Positions 43,859-56,921 of a stretch of 64,000 nucleotides of DNA are shown piece by piece. Below the pieces are notes generated by a model that had not been told where the DNA came from, made no database searches, and was given only the letters and a program-made list of their open reading frames with translations. This DNA comes from Stramonita haemastoma (lineage: Eukaryota > Mollusca > Gastropoda > Neogastropoda > Muricidae), in the NCBI GenBank assembly GCA_030674155.1, contig CM060316.1, positions 72,603,131 to 72,667,130 on the forward strand, written 5' to 3'. A program made the position numbers and the translations under genes. Each line of letters begins with the position of its first letter. The stretch's first letter is position 1.

Positions 43859-45070
43859 CAGTCATGTCTGGTTGTGTGTAATTTTCAACATCCACAAGTG
43901 CTTGGAACTTGTTTTTTAGCTGAAGGATGAAAGCACTCTTTGCTTTGGTGTCACGCAGCTTCTCCACATCAAACTGTTGTTGTCTCAATTTCCTAGATAT
44001 ATTTTTCCTCAGCTTTACTTTGAGGATGGCAGTGACAAGGTGGTGGTCACTGCCAACATCAGCTCCCCTCTTTACTCTTACATCTAGCAGCGATCTCCTC
44101 CATGTCCCATTGATCATCAGGTGGTCGATCTGGTTCTTGTCTTTTCCATTGGGGGAGCACCAGGTAAGCTTGTGGATTTTAGGGTGTGTAAACAGTGTCC
44201 CTCCAATAATGAGGTTGTTTGCCATGCAGAGTTCCACCAGTCTCTCTCCCTTGTCATTCATGGTGCCACACCCTTCCTTTCCCATGGCTCTTTCTTGGCC
44301 TATGTTGTCATTTACAACTTTTGCCTTCAGGTCGCCTATTACAATCTTCATGTCATGGCTTGGGATATTTTCCAGTTCTGCTTGTAGCTGTGCATAGAAT
44401 TCGTCTTTGTCTTCTTCTGCACTGTCGTTAGTTGGTGGTAGCACTGGATGAATGTGGTGTTAATGTGTCTCCCCTTCATTCTTCTCTTCATCAACCTGTT
44501 GTTGATAGGTTTCCACTCCATCAGGCACTTCTCTATTATGATGATAGCTACTCCTTCACGGTGCTGGTTGTCCCTTCTGCCGCTGTACAGCACTGTCTCT
44601 CCTGTGTCGGTTTTGTATCTGCCTGATCCTGTCCATCGGCTCTCGCTGACTCCTAGGATGTGTAGGTTATTGAGTTTCATTTCTGCTGTAATTTGCGCCA
44701 GTTTTCCTGTCTCATACATCGTTCCAACATTCCAGAATCCTATTCTGGTCTTGGTTTTGGCGCTCAAGACTTCCATCTTCGTGTCAGTGGCTTCCTCTCG
44801 GCTTTCACCCCTGTCATTCATACAAGTATCTTTGGATGACTCTGGAAGCCCATCGCACCCAGTAGTGTTGAATTTCTTTGTTGCTGTTTCTGTAACAAAC
44901 TTTTTTTTACAGAACAGGGTTGTTAGCCCTGTGTCCAACCCCCTACCTGGGGGAGTGGGGCCACCCCTCTTACGACATGCCTGGCTGGCGAGCAGGGACC
45001 CTATTCTTGTAATGCTCGCTTTGCAAGCATTCCCAGGGAGTCTCACGGGGAACCAAAGCATTAGATCCTT
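43833..45070 (-). pseudogene. RTE 5'-end fragment 2 with endonuclease
   Basis: The 45061-44348 frame has TKTRIGFWNVGTMYETGKLA, NNLHILGVSESRWTGSGRYK and GRRDNQHREGVAIIIIEK. The 44444-43833 frame has KIVIGDLKAKVVNDNIGQER (Asn of GD-x-N replaced by Lys), KNQIDHLMINGTWRRSLLD and KRGADVGSDHHLV. The RT is absent. One frameshift near 44400 separates the two frames. Confidence 0.85.
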
Positions 45071-45146
45071 TCAATTAGATGCCTTTGTTAATTTTGTTTT
45101 ATCAAGAAAATAAAGATTCTATTTCCCCAAGCTTCACACACACAGA

Positions 45147-46080
<934 letters not shown>

Positions 46081-46081
46081 A

Positions 46082-46540
<459 letters not shown>

Positions 46541-46608
<68 letters not shown>
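46541..46608. repeat. (GA)n microsatellite, right of SINE-A
   Basis: The GA tract continues on the far side of the SINE, which suggests insertion into one tract or growth of both edges. Confidence 0.95.
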
Positions 46609-46611
<3 letters not shown>

Positions 46612-46618
46612 TACTTCA

Positions 46619-47212
46619 GTGACAGAAACTAAATCTGTAGGTGCCGCCTTCGTAATCCCAGCTCTTAAAGTTAGAAAATCGTATTTTCTGGGTAAACAAT
46701 TATCAGTATTCACTGCTGAACTTCTTGCTATTTTAAAAGCTTTAGACTATTTGTTAAACCTTCCAAGAATTCTTTTCAAAATTGTACTTTTCGTTGACTC
46801 AAAGTCAGTTTTAAATGTCCTAGAGTCTTTTGATTTGGAAACGCGTCCAGACTTGATCATTGAAGTCAGCCATTTAATTCATTATTTGAGAATCAAAGGC
46901 ACAAATATCACTTTTTGTTGGGTACCTTCCCATTGTGGTCTATGGGGTAATGAGTTAGCCAAACAATCGGCCAAGCATGGAGCTCAGAATATAAATAACT
47001 CGCAAACAGTAAACATTCGTCCTTCAGTAAAAGAGGCTTGTCATTTGTTAGAGTCAACATCATGGGCCCAACTCCTTAGATATGATAACAGCCATTTAGT
47101 ATCTGGGGAAAAAATAGGATCTGTTGTAGGACTTACAAGGCAGCTGATGTCAAATCATTCTAGCTTCTATTCGAGGGTTCTAGTACCTATGATCTGCATG
47201 ACTTGTGCATAA
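46619..47212 (+). pseudogene. L-delta fragment RNase H domain
   Basis: VGAAFVIPALKVRKSYFLGK, FTAELLAILKALDYL, VLFVDSKSVLNVLES and ITFCWVPSHCGLWGNELAKQ. The E-L-L-A, V-D-S and W-V-P-S-H-x-G-x-x-G-N-E-x-A patterns are those of LINE-encoded RNase H, a domain present in I, Nimb, R1 and related clades. The start codon is incidental: upstream sequence (TSVTETKS) continues open. Confidence 0.85.
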
Positions 47213-47249
47213 ACGAAATATTGTAAAACGTAAATGCATGGACAAATTT

Positions 47250-47484
47250 AAAAAAAAGTAAGTAATCTGTCCGACCATAAGTCTCAGCGTGCTATTCTTT
47301 CGTGACTTAAGCGACTGAGAGTCATAGATCCCCTGGATAACGCCATCTATCGCAGTTAACCCAAACAAGGTTGTACCTTACACGGTAGTGAAAAATCGTA
47401 AAGTGCCTTTCAGCACAATGCTACGAATAGTGGACGAACCGCAACTTAGATTACGATCAACGCCTAACCACTAGCCAGCGGCTG
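47250..47484 (-). mobile_element. SINE-V copy with many small deletions
   Basis: Every landmark of SINE-V is present in order on the minus strand (head, core and tail), but the copy is about 60 bp shorter than 31872-32176 because of scattered losses of one to four bases. It is flanked by imperfect GACAAATTTA and GACAAAATTA, a probable target-site duplication in L-delta. Confidence 0.8.
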
Positions 47485-47670
47485 ACAAAATTAGCCTAGG
47501 TCATATATTTTACAGATGTAGCGAAGTACTCCAGTTTCTTCCGAAAAGTTTTAAAGACCAGAATTTTTCTGAAGAAACTTCTCAGAATCTAATGTCGGAT
47601 CACATTCTTTTGATTGAAATTGTTCAATCCCTTGTAAATAGTCCAGTCTATAGGTTTATATAATAAGTTG

Positions 47671-47821
47671 TTTTTTTGTTGGTTGGTTAAGGTTGGTTTT
47701 TTTTTTTGTTTTTTTTTGGGGGGGGGCTTTTATTTATTAACTGTTCACATACTTTTCTTTCTTTTTCTACTTGTTTTTGTAATTAACCTGGCCATTTGAT
47801 GAACCTAAATTGATATCTTTA
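47671..47821. other. T/G-rich spacer
   Basis: T-run and G-run sequence; nothing recognised. Confidence 0.5.
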
Positions 47822-47857
47822 TGCACACACACCACACACACACACACACACAACCAC

Positions 47858-47927
<70 letters not shown>

Positions 47928-47941
47928 TGCATGCACGCTCA

Positions 47942-48000
<59 letters not shown>

Positions 48001-48084
48001 CACACACACACACACTCACACACACTCACTTTCACAGACGTGCACACACACACACACATTCACACACGTGCACACACACACACA

Positions 48085-48146
<62 letters not shown>
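47822..48146. repeat. compound microsatellite CA-TC-CA
   Basis: (CA)n 47822-47850, (TC)n 47861-47925, then CA-rich with TTCACAGACGTGCACAC-type interruptions to 48146. Frames through it are artefacts. Confidence 0.95.
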
Positions 48147-48149
<3 letters not shown>

Positions 48150-48903
48150 TCATACGCATTATAAGTGACAAAACACAAACTTTTAGTCACACACAAGCAT
48201 CTGCTTTTCTTCTTTTCTCCCTGTCTCCCTTCGTCTAATATCACTAATAGTGAAAAGACGTAAAATCTAAAGAACGAACGAACAGAGAGAGCAAGACACA
48301 CGTTACAACATGGCGCTGACAAGCAGCAGCTGAAATTGAGGCTGTGTGCAGAAACAAGATTTTTGTACAAAATGACCAAAACCAGACGTCTTTGGTCAAC
48401 TCCATCCTGCTCTGAAGCATGTATGGCAACAACGAAGAGCAGGCAAGTGTCTAAAATCGCCAACAAGAGCGAAGGCAACAACAGTCGAGCTTCAGCTGAA
48501 GATCCTGTTGTTGCCGTTACCAATGACGACAAGAACTGGGAAAACAGACCGAAATTGACAACCTAAAAAAAACTAGTTCTGTCCCTCTTTGACAAGATTG
48601 ACAAACTAGAAGACATCATCACCAACCAGAACAAGGCGACAGGTGGCTTCAGCATAGCCCACGACCAAGGCTGCACAACCGGAGCTGGACATCCCCCATG
48701 ACTGATGACCAGCACAGGAACCCTCTGCCTCTCTGCTGCCAGCCGGTGGTGCCAGCACCACGTATGCTGAAGCTGCCAAGAAACGGGTGAAACCAGCTAT
48801 ACCCCAGCCAGCCAAGACCAACCTGACACCCCTTAAAGAGAGGTCAGTGATTTTTTAAAGAAAATCTTCAAGCAAATCTGAAGAGCTAAGAGAAAGGCCT
48901 GTC

Positions 48904-49713
48904 ATGATGCAAAAGAGAAATGACGTCAAAACAAAAGCAACTTCGAAAAAGGATAGATCTTGTTCTGATCTTCCTACTGTTGTTGTCTTACACAATTCTA
49001 TCTTAAATGATGTTAATGGTCACCGTTTAGGCCAGTCTTATGGCTTCAATGTCAAGAAGAAAAAGGCTCACAAAATCATTGATATCCCTCAGGCACTGAG
49101 TGAAGTCACCTCTGATCTGGAGAAGATAGATTCCATCATCATTCACTGTGGAATCAATGATCTTAAAGATACAGAGCCACAGGAAGTTAGTAAGAAAATG
49201 GTAAAGACTGTGAAAGACGTAGTATCTTCATTCCCCAACTCAAAAGTTATTTTAAGTAAAGTAGCCCCTGTCAGAAATCCTGTTCTTCGGGTCAAAAGAG
49301 ACTTGAGTAATGCCATGATATCTTCTGAACTGTATGAGCAAAAATGTGTGTCCTTTATTTCTCATGAAAACATGACCACCAATATAATCAGTTCAAAGAC
49401 CCTATTCACCCAAACAGCCTGGGTTCCAGTAGGCTTGTCAGGAACATCGGCAGATAGTACATTCACTATACTGGGAACAACAAAAGAGAAAACAAGAGAC
49501 GCCAGTTCTACTCCAAGCCAACCATCTACCAGGCACCAGCTTATGCACCTGAAGACAGCCAGCAACGTCCAAGCTACAGACCACGACAGCTTCCACATCA
49601 GGGTCTGCAATTCCCCTGGTGGGGGCATCAGAGACATTATGATTATGTCAGCCTGTGGAAAGACTGGTGACATTTTGTACATCATCTTGTTCTGCACCTG
49701 CAGTAATAGATAA
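48904..49713 (+). CDS. L-delta ORF1 protein with SGNH-hydrolase-like domain
   Basis: 269 codons from MMQKRNDVKTK. The middle has TVVVLHNSILNDVNG near residues 26-40, SIIIHCGINDLKD near 76-88 and a later SFISHENMTTN near 150-160. The HNS (for GDS), G-x-N-D and H motifs in this order resemble the blocks of SGNH (GDSL) esterases, a domain known in some LINE ORF1 proteins. The block I residue before Ser is Asn rather than Asp, and the last-block Asp is not obvious, so catalysis is doubtful. The C-terminal third looks out of frame or low-complexity (TPSQPSTRHQLMHLK). A broken coiled-coil-like segment precedes it (48370-48610: KIDKLEDIITNQNK in one frame). Confidence 0.6.
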   Translation: MMQKRNDVKTKATSKKDRSCSDLPTVVVLHNSILNDVNGHRLGQSYGFNVKKKKAHKIIDIPQALSEVTSDLEKIDSIIIHCGINDLKDTEPQEVSKKMVKTVKDVVSSFPNSKVILSKVAPVRNPVLRVKRDLSNAMISSELYEQKCVSFISHENMTTNIISSKTLFTQTAWVPVGLSGTSADSTFTILGTTKEKTRDASSTPSQPSTRHQLMHLKTASNVQATDHDSFHIRVCNSPGGGIRDIMIMSACGKTGDILYIILFCTCSNR

Positions 49714-49993
49714 AATACTATAGTATTTACTCACATCTGCAGCAGCTGTGTATGCATATTAATTAAGGTTTGTTGTAACTAATTTCCCCTGGTTCCCTTT
49801 AATTTCATTTATTATTATTTATTTGTTTTCTTTTTTTCTTATTTCATCTAATCATTATGCTTACTTGAGAAGGTTTTTTTTGTTGTTTTTTTTTTCAGTT
49901 TTCTGTTGTTATTTGTTCAAGAAGTGAAGGGGAGAGAACCCCTTTTTTTCCATACTGTCTCTCTTCCTCATTTCTTCCTCTTTCCCTGATATC

Positions 49994-50760
49994 ATGTCCT
50001 CTAGAAATCCCAAGGTAGTAAAAGTAATGCAGTGGAATGCTAGATCTATTTCCACAAATCTAGATTATTTGATTCAACACCTTTCAAAGAATATTTATCA
50101 AACTCTCATTTTACAATCTCTCAATGTAAACAAAAACAAACTGCCAGGATATTATTATCCTCCTTTCATCAGAAGGTAGAAGGTCTGGAAAAGATCAGTG
50201 CCCCTATTTATATTAAAGGAGGGATAAGCTATAGCCTTAGATCTCCACCAATGCCTGACAATGTTCCAAATCTATATTCATGTGCAGCACAGTGAAGTTT
50301 AATGACCACCTGATTCTGAATATGGTGTCTGTATATTTGCCTAAGGGACCCAACAATCTGAACACAGAGTGGATTCGTACTTTACAAGCTAATGAAAAAT
50401 GGCAAATTGGTGGAGATTTCAATGCTCATGCACCATTTTGGGATAATAACTGTATATCTGTTTCCAGCAACAGATTTGTAGAAAATATAGTAGATTCATG
50501 TTTATGTTTATTTAAGATGGTAGGGTTACTAGAATACCAGATATATCAAGCCATAGAGCGTCAGCTTTAGATCTATCTCTAGTATCACCTGCACTTGTAA
50601 CTGAATCCTTATCCTTAATCCTTAATTCTCTCCGTGCCAGAAGGCACATAAGGCCTGGACATCATTTCTCCACTGGTTGCAATGATGTGATTGGTTAACT
50701 CATACAGACACCCTGGGGAGTGACCATTTGCCTATCATCATAACTTTTAACAAAACGTTA
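49994..50760 (+). pseudogene. L-delta endonuclease domain
   Basis: VVKVMQWNARSISTNLDYL is the usual APE endonuclease start. Later frames give NMVSVYLPKGPNNLNTEW and WQIGGDFNAHAPFWDNN; the S-D-H motif appears as GSDHLPIIITF near 50720. At least three frame breaks. Confidence 0.85.
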
Positions 50761-50877
50761 TGTCAGTGTGATATTGAAGAAGATAAGGTCCCAAAATAGA
50801 ATTATAAGCAGGCTGATTGGGAAAAATTTGAAAGTTTTCTGGCTTTTTGTAATACAGAAAATATTAGTAGTTATGAT

Positions 50878-51345
50878 GTGGATAGTATGTATTCTGATAT
50901 AACCAAGGCTATTTTACAAGCTGCTAATCTATCTATCCCTAAATGCTCTCCTGTAAGGTCAACTAAACATTCTGGAAATGTTTGGTGGACTAAAGATTGC
51001 GAATCAGCAGTAAATTATAAATGTGTAGCACATCTGCTGTTTCTAAAGGATAAATCAGCAAAAAATCATGCTGAACAGAAGAAGGCCAAAAATTATTGTA
51101 ACATGGTTATTGCACAAGCTAAAAGGCAGTATTGGTCTTCCTTTTGTACAAATGAAATCTTGTGTCATAAAGATGTTTCAAAAGTATGGATTAAAATAAA
51201 CGAGATGAAGAAAGGTGTAACTCTTCCATCCTGTCCTATCAATCTTGAAAACAAACAGTTCCCTTCTGATTTAGAAAAGGCTGAAGCTTTTGCTGATATG
51301 TTTTCAAAAACAATGCGTTTAGAGGGTCTATCTGCTAAGCACTGA
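50878..51345 (+). pseudogene. L-delta linker between endonuclease and RT
   Basis: 155 open codons: LSIPKCSPVRSTKHSGNVWW, TKDCESAVNYKCVAH, KAKNYCNMVIAQAKRQYW. This matches the linker of I/Jockey-type LINE ORF2 (the V-W-W-T-x-E/D-C pattern). Confidence 0.8.
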
Positions 51346-51562
51346 GAATATAGAACACATGAAGAAAGTAAAACTAATTATACAGATCCCTTACCTGATA
51401 ACACCCTTTATTTTAATGCTCAATAACAGTCCAGGAAGTAAAAGATGCAATCATATCCCTTCCAAATAAGAAAACATCTGTTGGAGCTGATGCTATTTCA
51501 AATAATATGATAAAACACTTACCTGAAAAGTTCATTATTTTATTACATGAACTTTTTCATAA

Positions 51563-52157
51563 ATGTTGGGTCCAGGGCGTTATCCCGATACAGTGGATCA
51601 GTCTATCATTGTACCAGTTCATAAAAGAGGAAAGCCAAAGACAGAAATAACAAGTTTCAGGCCTATATCATTAACCTCTCACACTAGCAAGCTAATGGAG
51701 AGAATTGTATTGAGGAGATTGTTATATTACTGTGAAAAAAAATAACATTATACCAATCAATCAGGCAGGCTTTCAGAAAGGAAGATCTGCAATGGACAAC
51801 TTAGTAAAGCTTACAACATGTGTAAAACACCAATTTTCTCGAAGGAAAAATGTTCTAGCCACTTTAATTGATCTGAGAAAGGCCTATGACCAAGTCTGGC
51901 ATGCAAAAGTAATGAGTAAGTTGAAGTCAGTGGGATTTTCAGGTAACTTTTATCATTACATCAAGAGTTTTTTAAGCGAAAGGTCATTTCAAGTGAGGGT
52001 GGGAAATACATATTCAGATTCAAAATATCTACAAATGGGCTTGCCCCAAGGCTCTGTATTAGCTCCAGTTTTATTCAACATATTGTTACATGATCATCCA
52101 AAGTATATATCAAAGGATGTAGTTTTAGTGCAATATGCAGATGATATCTGTATTTGA
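51563..52157 (+). pseudogene. L-delta reverse transcriptase
   Basis: Two frames: TSFRPISLTSHTSKLMERIV (51563-51745) and NQAGFQKGRSAMDNLVKL, motif A ATLIDLRKAYDQVWH, motif B MGLPQGSVLAPVLFNILLHD, motif C VQYADDICI ending in a stop at 52157. An extra A in the A-run near 51737 separates the frames. Confidence 0.88.
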
Positions 52158-52293
52158 ATGCCCCTTACTATGAAACGAAATACGTCAAAAAGGGCTATAA
52201 ATTATTGTAGAAAAACATACCCAAAACAACTTAATAATCTAAATCAGTATATAATAGAAAACGGCCTCACTTTTTGACTGAAAAAAACCCCAT

Positions 52294-52740
52294 ATGGTTC
52301 TATTTAATAATGGTAGTGATCCAAACGAGTTACCAGAGTTTAGGCTTGAAAATGAGACAATTAATTACAAACAAATAGTAAAATTTTTAGGTGTACTTCT
52401 TACAAAGTTAACATGGAATGCTCATATTGAATATATTTTAACTAAAGCAAGAAAAGGCTTAAATCTATTAAAAATAATTAGTAAGCAGTATTGGGGGCAA
52501 GATCTGTCAATCCTTAAACATTTATCGACATCAATAATCAGATCAAAACTGTCATATGGACAAGAAGTCTTCTTTAATGCTCCAAAATATTTATTGAAGA
52601 AGCTTCAAAGCGTAGATTGCAAAGCATACAGGCTTACTCTTGGTGTACCTTTTCATGCATTAGCAATTGAAACATATAAAGAAGTCGGAATGTTGCCTTT
52701 AGATGAATACCGAAAACTTGCATGGCCAAATATGTACTGA
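52294..52740 (+). pseudogene. L-delta RT connection region
   Basis: IVKFLGVLLTKLTWNAHIEY, LLKIISKQYWGQDLSILKHL, KLSYGQEVFFNAPKYLLKKL. Typical thumb and connection of I/Jockey LINEs. Confidence 0.85.
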
Positions 52741-53534
52741 GAAGTTCAACACCCAAAAACTTCGTGTCAGATGATGTAAAAATAAAATCTGATACATTTT
52801 TCCCAAAACGAGTGCAGCAAATACATTCTTTGGAAACTATTGGCACTTATGTTGCTGACCTTTACCAGCAATCTGAAATTGATGAAATGAATGTAGACTT
52901 TCAAAAAGCTGTTCCAGCTTGCCCCACTTCGGAAATGAATCCAGCACATTTTGATATTGATTACACAGACATGAAGAGGGACGAGAATCCAAATGTTTTG
53001 GCAGTTACTGTTAGATCTCATATTCATAACTACTACTGTAATTATCTTAAAGTGTACACTGACGGTTCACTCTTAGACAATCACCAAGCTGGTTCAGCTT
53101 TTGTTATACGGGCACTCAAAGTAGAAAAATCTTATTATATTGGTGTAAATGGGTCAATATTTACAGCTTAACTGGTTGCAATTTTAATGCCGTTAACATA
53201 CGTGCTAGATCATCCATATTGTTTTCTCCATGTCTTACTTTGTGTGGATTCTAAATCAGTTTTATATGCCCTAAAATCTGCAGATTACAAAAACCATTTG
53301 AAGGTTATATTAGATATAAAACACATTGTACACCTTTTAAGTTTAAGAGGTATTTTTGTCACCTTTCTTTGGATACCTTCACACGTAGGATTGTACTCAA
53401 ATGAATGGGTTGATTGGGCTGCGAAAAGAGGTGCAAGTAATAAAAGTGGAAACAGCGAGCTACGTATTCCTTTATCAATCCAAGAAGGGTACCATATGTT
53501 AGAACAAGCATCCTCAAATAATTCACTGAAATAA
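52722..53534 (+). pseudogene. L-delta RNase H domain
   Basis: YLKVYTDGSLLDNHQAGSAF (with the Y-T-D-G-S motif), then a stop after NGSIFTA where the 46.6-kb fragment reads FTAEL, so the catalytic Glu codon has become a stop. It resumes in another frame with LLCVDSKSVLYALKSADYKN and FLWIPSHVGLYSNEWVDWAA. Confidence 0.88.
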
Positions 53535-53557
53535 TACAGCACAGAACAGTTACTAAA

Positions 53558-53870
53558 ATGGATTCCAACCAGAAAAAAAGTGTCTTTGATAGCGTACATC
53601 ATTTAAAGACTTGTACAAATATTGTGAAAGAAAGACAGCTTGAGGCATTATTTTTTAGAATCCAAAATTTAACAAGGATGTTAAATGCTTATGTGGAAGC
53701 AATATTATTTCAAATACTCATATTTTACTTGAATGCAAGACTTTAAAACATTACATACCTAGTTTTCATGAAACTTCCCTTGAACAAGTTCTGCAGAATA
53801 TCATGTTAGTGTTTGCTATTGCTAAGCGTTTATTGTTAAGTCCCATAGGGCATTTGTTGTAGTTACATAA
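53558..53870 (+). pseudogene. L-delta C-terminal Cys-His knuckle
   Basis: In shifted frames: LEALFFRIQNLTRML, then CLCGSNIISNTHILLECKTL, a C-x-C..H..C cluster like the end of L-gamma, and a stop after LLSPIGHLL. Confidence 0.75.
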
Positions 53871-53900
53871 TCGTTCTATTTCGAATGTTTTTCATTCTTG

Positions 53901-54052
53901 TTAATTTAGTGTTTAGCATACAGTTCCCCTTAATGTAATGAGGAGATCTACAGCCACAACTAAACACTGCATAAGAGGACAAACACACACAGACACACGC
54001 ACGCACGCGCGCACGTGCTGATATTCCCTTAAAAAATATATTAAAAAAAAAA

Positions 54053-54089
<37 letters not shown>

Positions 54090-55556
54090 ATACATTTCTA
54101 GTCAACCCCCCCCCCCCCCCCCCCCCAACATTTTCTGTTTCTGTCTCTTTCTTCCTTTCCTTCTTTAATATTTCAACTGATAATATTATTATTATATTTT
54201 GATCTTAAGGGGGTTTGTTTTTTTACTATGAATGTATATTGATTTATGTTTGTTTGTTTTTTGGGGGGGTTGTTTTTTTAATATTCTTTCCCCTCCCCCT
54301 CCCCTCCCCGTCCGGTATCCTTGTATGTGGAAGGACGTAAACTTGAAGACTACTACTACACACAGCAAACACACACACAAAAGCAAACACACACACAAAA
54401 GCAAACACACACACAGAAACATACACACACTCCATCAATAATAATCAACAGCTGTTAATACAAAAACAAACATAAACACTTAACTAACCAAGTTTTAATG
54501 ATAGATAACTACTTTTTAAAAAATTCAAATAATTAACTTTTTAAAAAATTTGATGCCTTGATTACTTTTTATCCAAAGAAATAAAAGGATCAGTATTTGT
54601 TGTATCAATATATCGTATTGTATCCCACTTTAAGTCACAGAAAAACTTGTATCTGTGTGAAATTTGGGCTGCTCTCCCGGGAGAGAGCTCATTGCCACAA
54701 CATCCTCACCCATAATTTTTTTTCCTTTTCCTGTTTGCATGTATTGGGTTTCCTATCAGGGTGGCTTTTTTTGACTACATAATTTTGCCAGGGAAAACAC
54801 TCTTGTGTGGGTTCTTTTACATGCACTGAATAAGTACTGCACACAGGACAGGGTTTATTATCTCAGCCGAAAGACTAGAACCCAGACCACTCATCACAGT
54901 CTAGTGGATAGGGGAAAAGTTTCGAGCACAAATGGGAATAGAGCCACTACACACTTTGAAACCCAGACTTTTCGCTTTATAGGCTGGTGCATTATCTATC
55001 AACCATCGAATCCAGTGGTGTTAAGAGTATTCTAAAGTTAAATGCTACATTATACTGGCTACTCAGAGAAACTTCAGAAAGCTCCTTCAACTGCATTTAT
55101 AACCCAAACCAATGATAAAGCTTCTTGCAGCAGCCAGCTGCAATGTCAGTAATAAGTATCACCATAACCAATATCACCTCTATATTATGGGCATTTTTTT
55201 ACCACTACAAATACTGAAAAGACAAAACGAAATAGCATAAACCACCACCAATATGAATAGCCAAACCTCTTTTCACATCATTTCAAATTTGAAATCAGGA
55301 ATTCCTGGCTCCCCCCTGTTTTGTGCTGCAAACCTACAGGTCATATTCTACAGTCATCATCACCACGCTGTTCTTTACATTCAATACTACATGATTCCAT
55401 GTTAATTCATTAGATCAAGATCAAAATTACACATGTAAAAAGAAAAAAAAGCAAGCACCCACAAACAAGGTACCAAAGGGGTAAAGGGATCTCCATTCAG
55501 AGTAAATAAAAAAAAAAAAAAAAAAAAAATTAAAATTCCATTCAGTCAGAAATTAT
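53901..55556. other. unassigned A/T-rich sequence with simple repeats
   Basis: CGCACG-type repeats 53995-54015, (TA)n 54056-54082, C-run 54104-54126, an 18-bp tandem unit AAAAGCAAACACACACAC at 54362-54420, A-run 55507-55529. Between 54440 and 55500 the sequence looks unique; no exon, RNA gene or repeat copy was recognised. Confidence 0.5.
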
Positions 55557-55558
55557 TC

Positions 55559-56572
<1,014 letters not shown>

Positions 56573-56798
56573 ATTTATTTATTTATGATTGATTTATTCT
56601 TTTATATTTTTTGTATTTATTCTTTTATATCGATGATAACAGAATAAGCAATCATGTGCTTTTTTTCATCGCTGGGTGTGTATCTGGCTTCTCTTACCGG
56701 AAAAGCGGAACAGGATTAAATGTGTGCCAGAACATCTGCATGCTTTTGCACATGGGCCTCGGTTTAAAGTCTCATCCATCGAAGGACTTTTGGGGAGA
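56573..56798 (-). mobile_element. SINE-A copy, degraded
   Basis: The tail (TAAA)n and the TTCTTTTATATCGATGATAA end are partly duplicated. About 40-60 bp of the middle are missing between TTTTTTCATCG and CTTCTCTTACC. The core GCCTCGGTTTAAAGTCTCAT is present. The tRNA head is absent. Confidence 0.85.
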
Positions 56799-56921
56799 GT
56801 GTGTGTGTGTGTGCCCACGGGCATGAGTGGCAGGCTGCCTGCGGGTGTGTGAGACAGACAGAGAGAGACAGACAGACAGACAGAAAGACAGACAGACAGG
56901 GCGAGGGGGGGGGGGGGGGGG
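56799..56921. repeat. GT, GACA and G-run repeats
   Basis: (GT)n, a short unique spacer, (GACA)n 56848-56900, and a G-run 56905-56921 leading into repeat Z. Confidence 0.9.

Larger units (their letters stand above)
46609..47670 (+). mobile_element. L-delta fragment: RNase H and C-terminus of an I/Nimb-like LINE
   Basis: 5'-truncated at a GA tract, with the RNase H domain, a SINE-V insertion at 47250-47484 and the C-terminal coding end (EVLQFLPKSFKDQNFSEE). It is related to the fuller copy at 48240-53900. Confidence 0.82.
48240..53900 (+). mobile_element. L-delta: nearly full-length I/Nimb-like LINE
   Basis: A 5' leader, ORF1 (48904-49713), a spacer, and an ORF2 broken into endonuclease (49994-50760), RT (51563-52157), connection (52294-52740), RNase H (52722-53534) and a C-terminal knuckle (to 53862). 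It is about 5.6 kb. Both ends are approximate. The RNase H and I-type layout separate it from L-beta and RTE. Confidence 0.88.
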
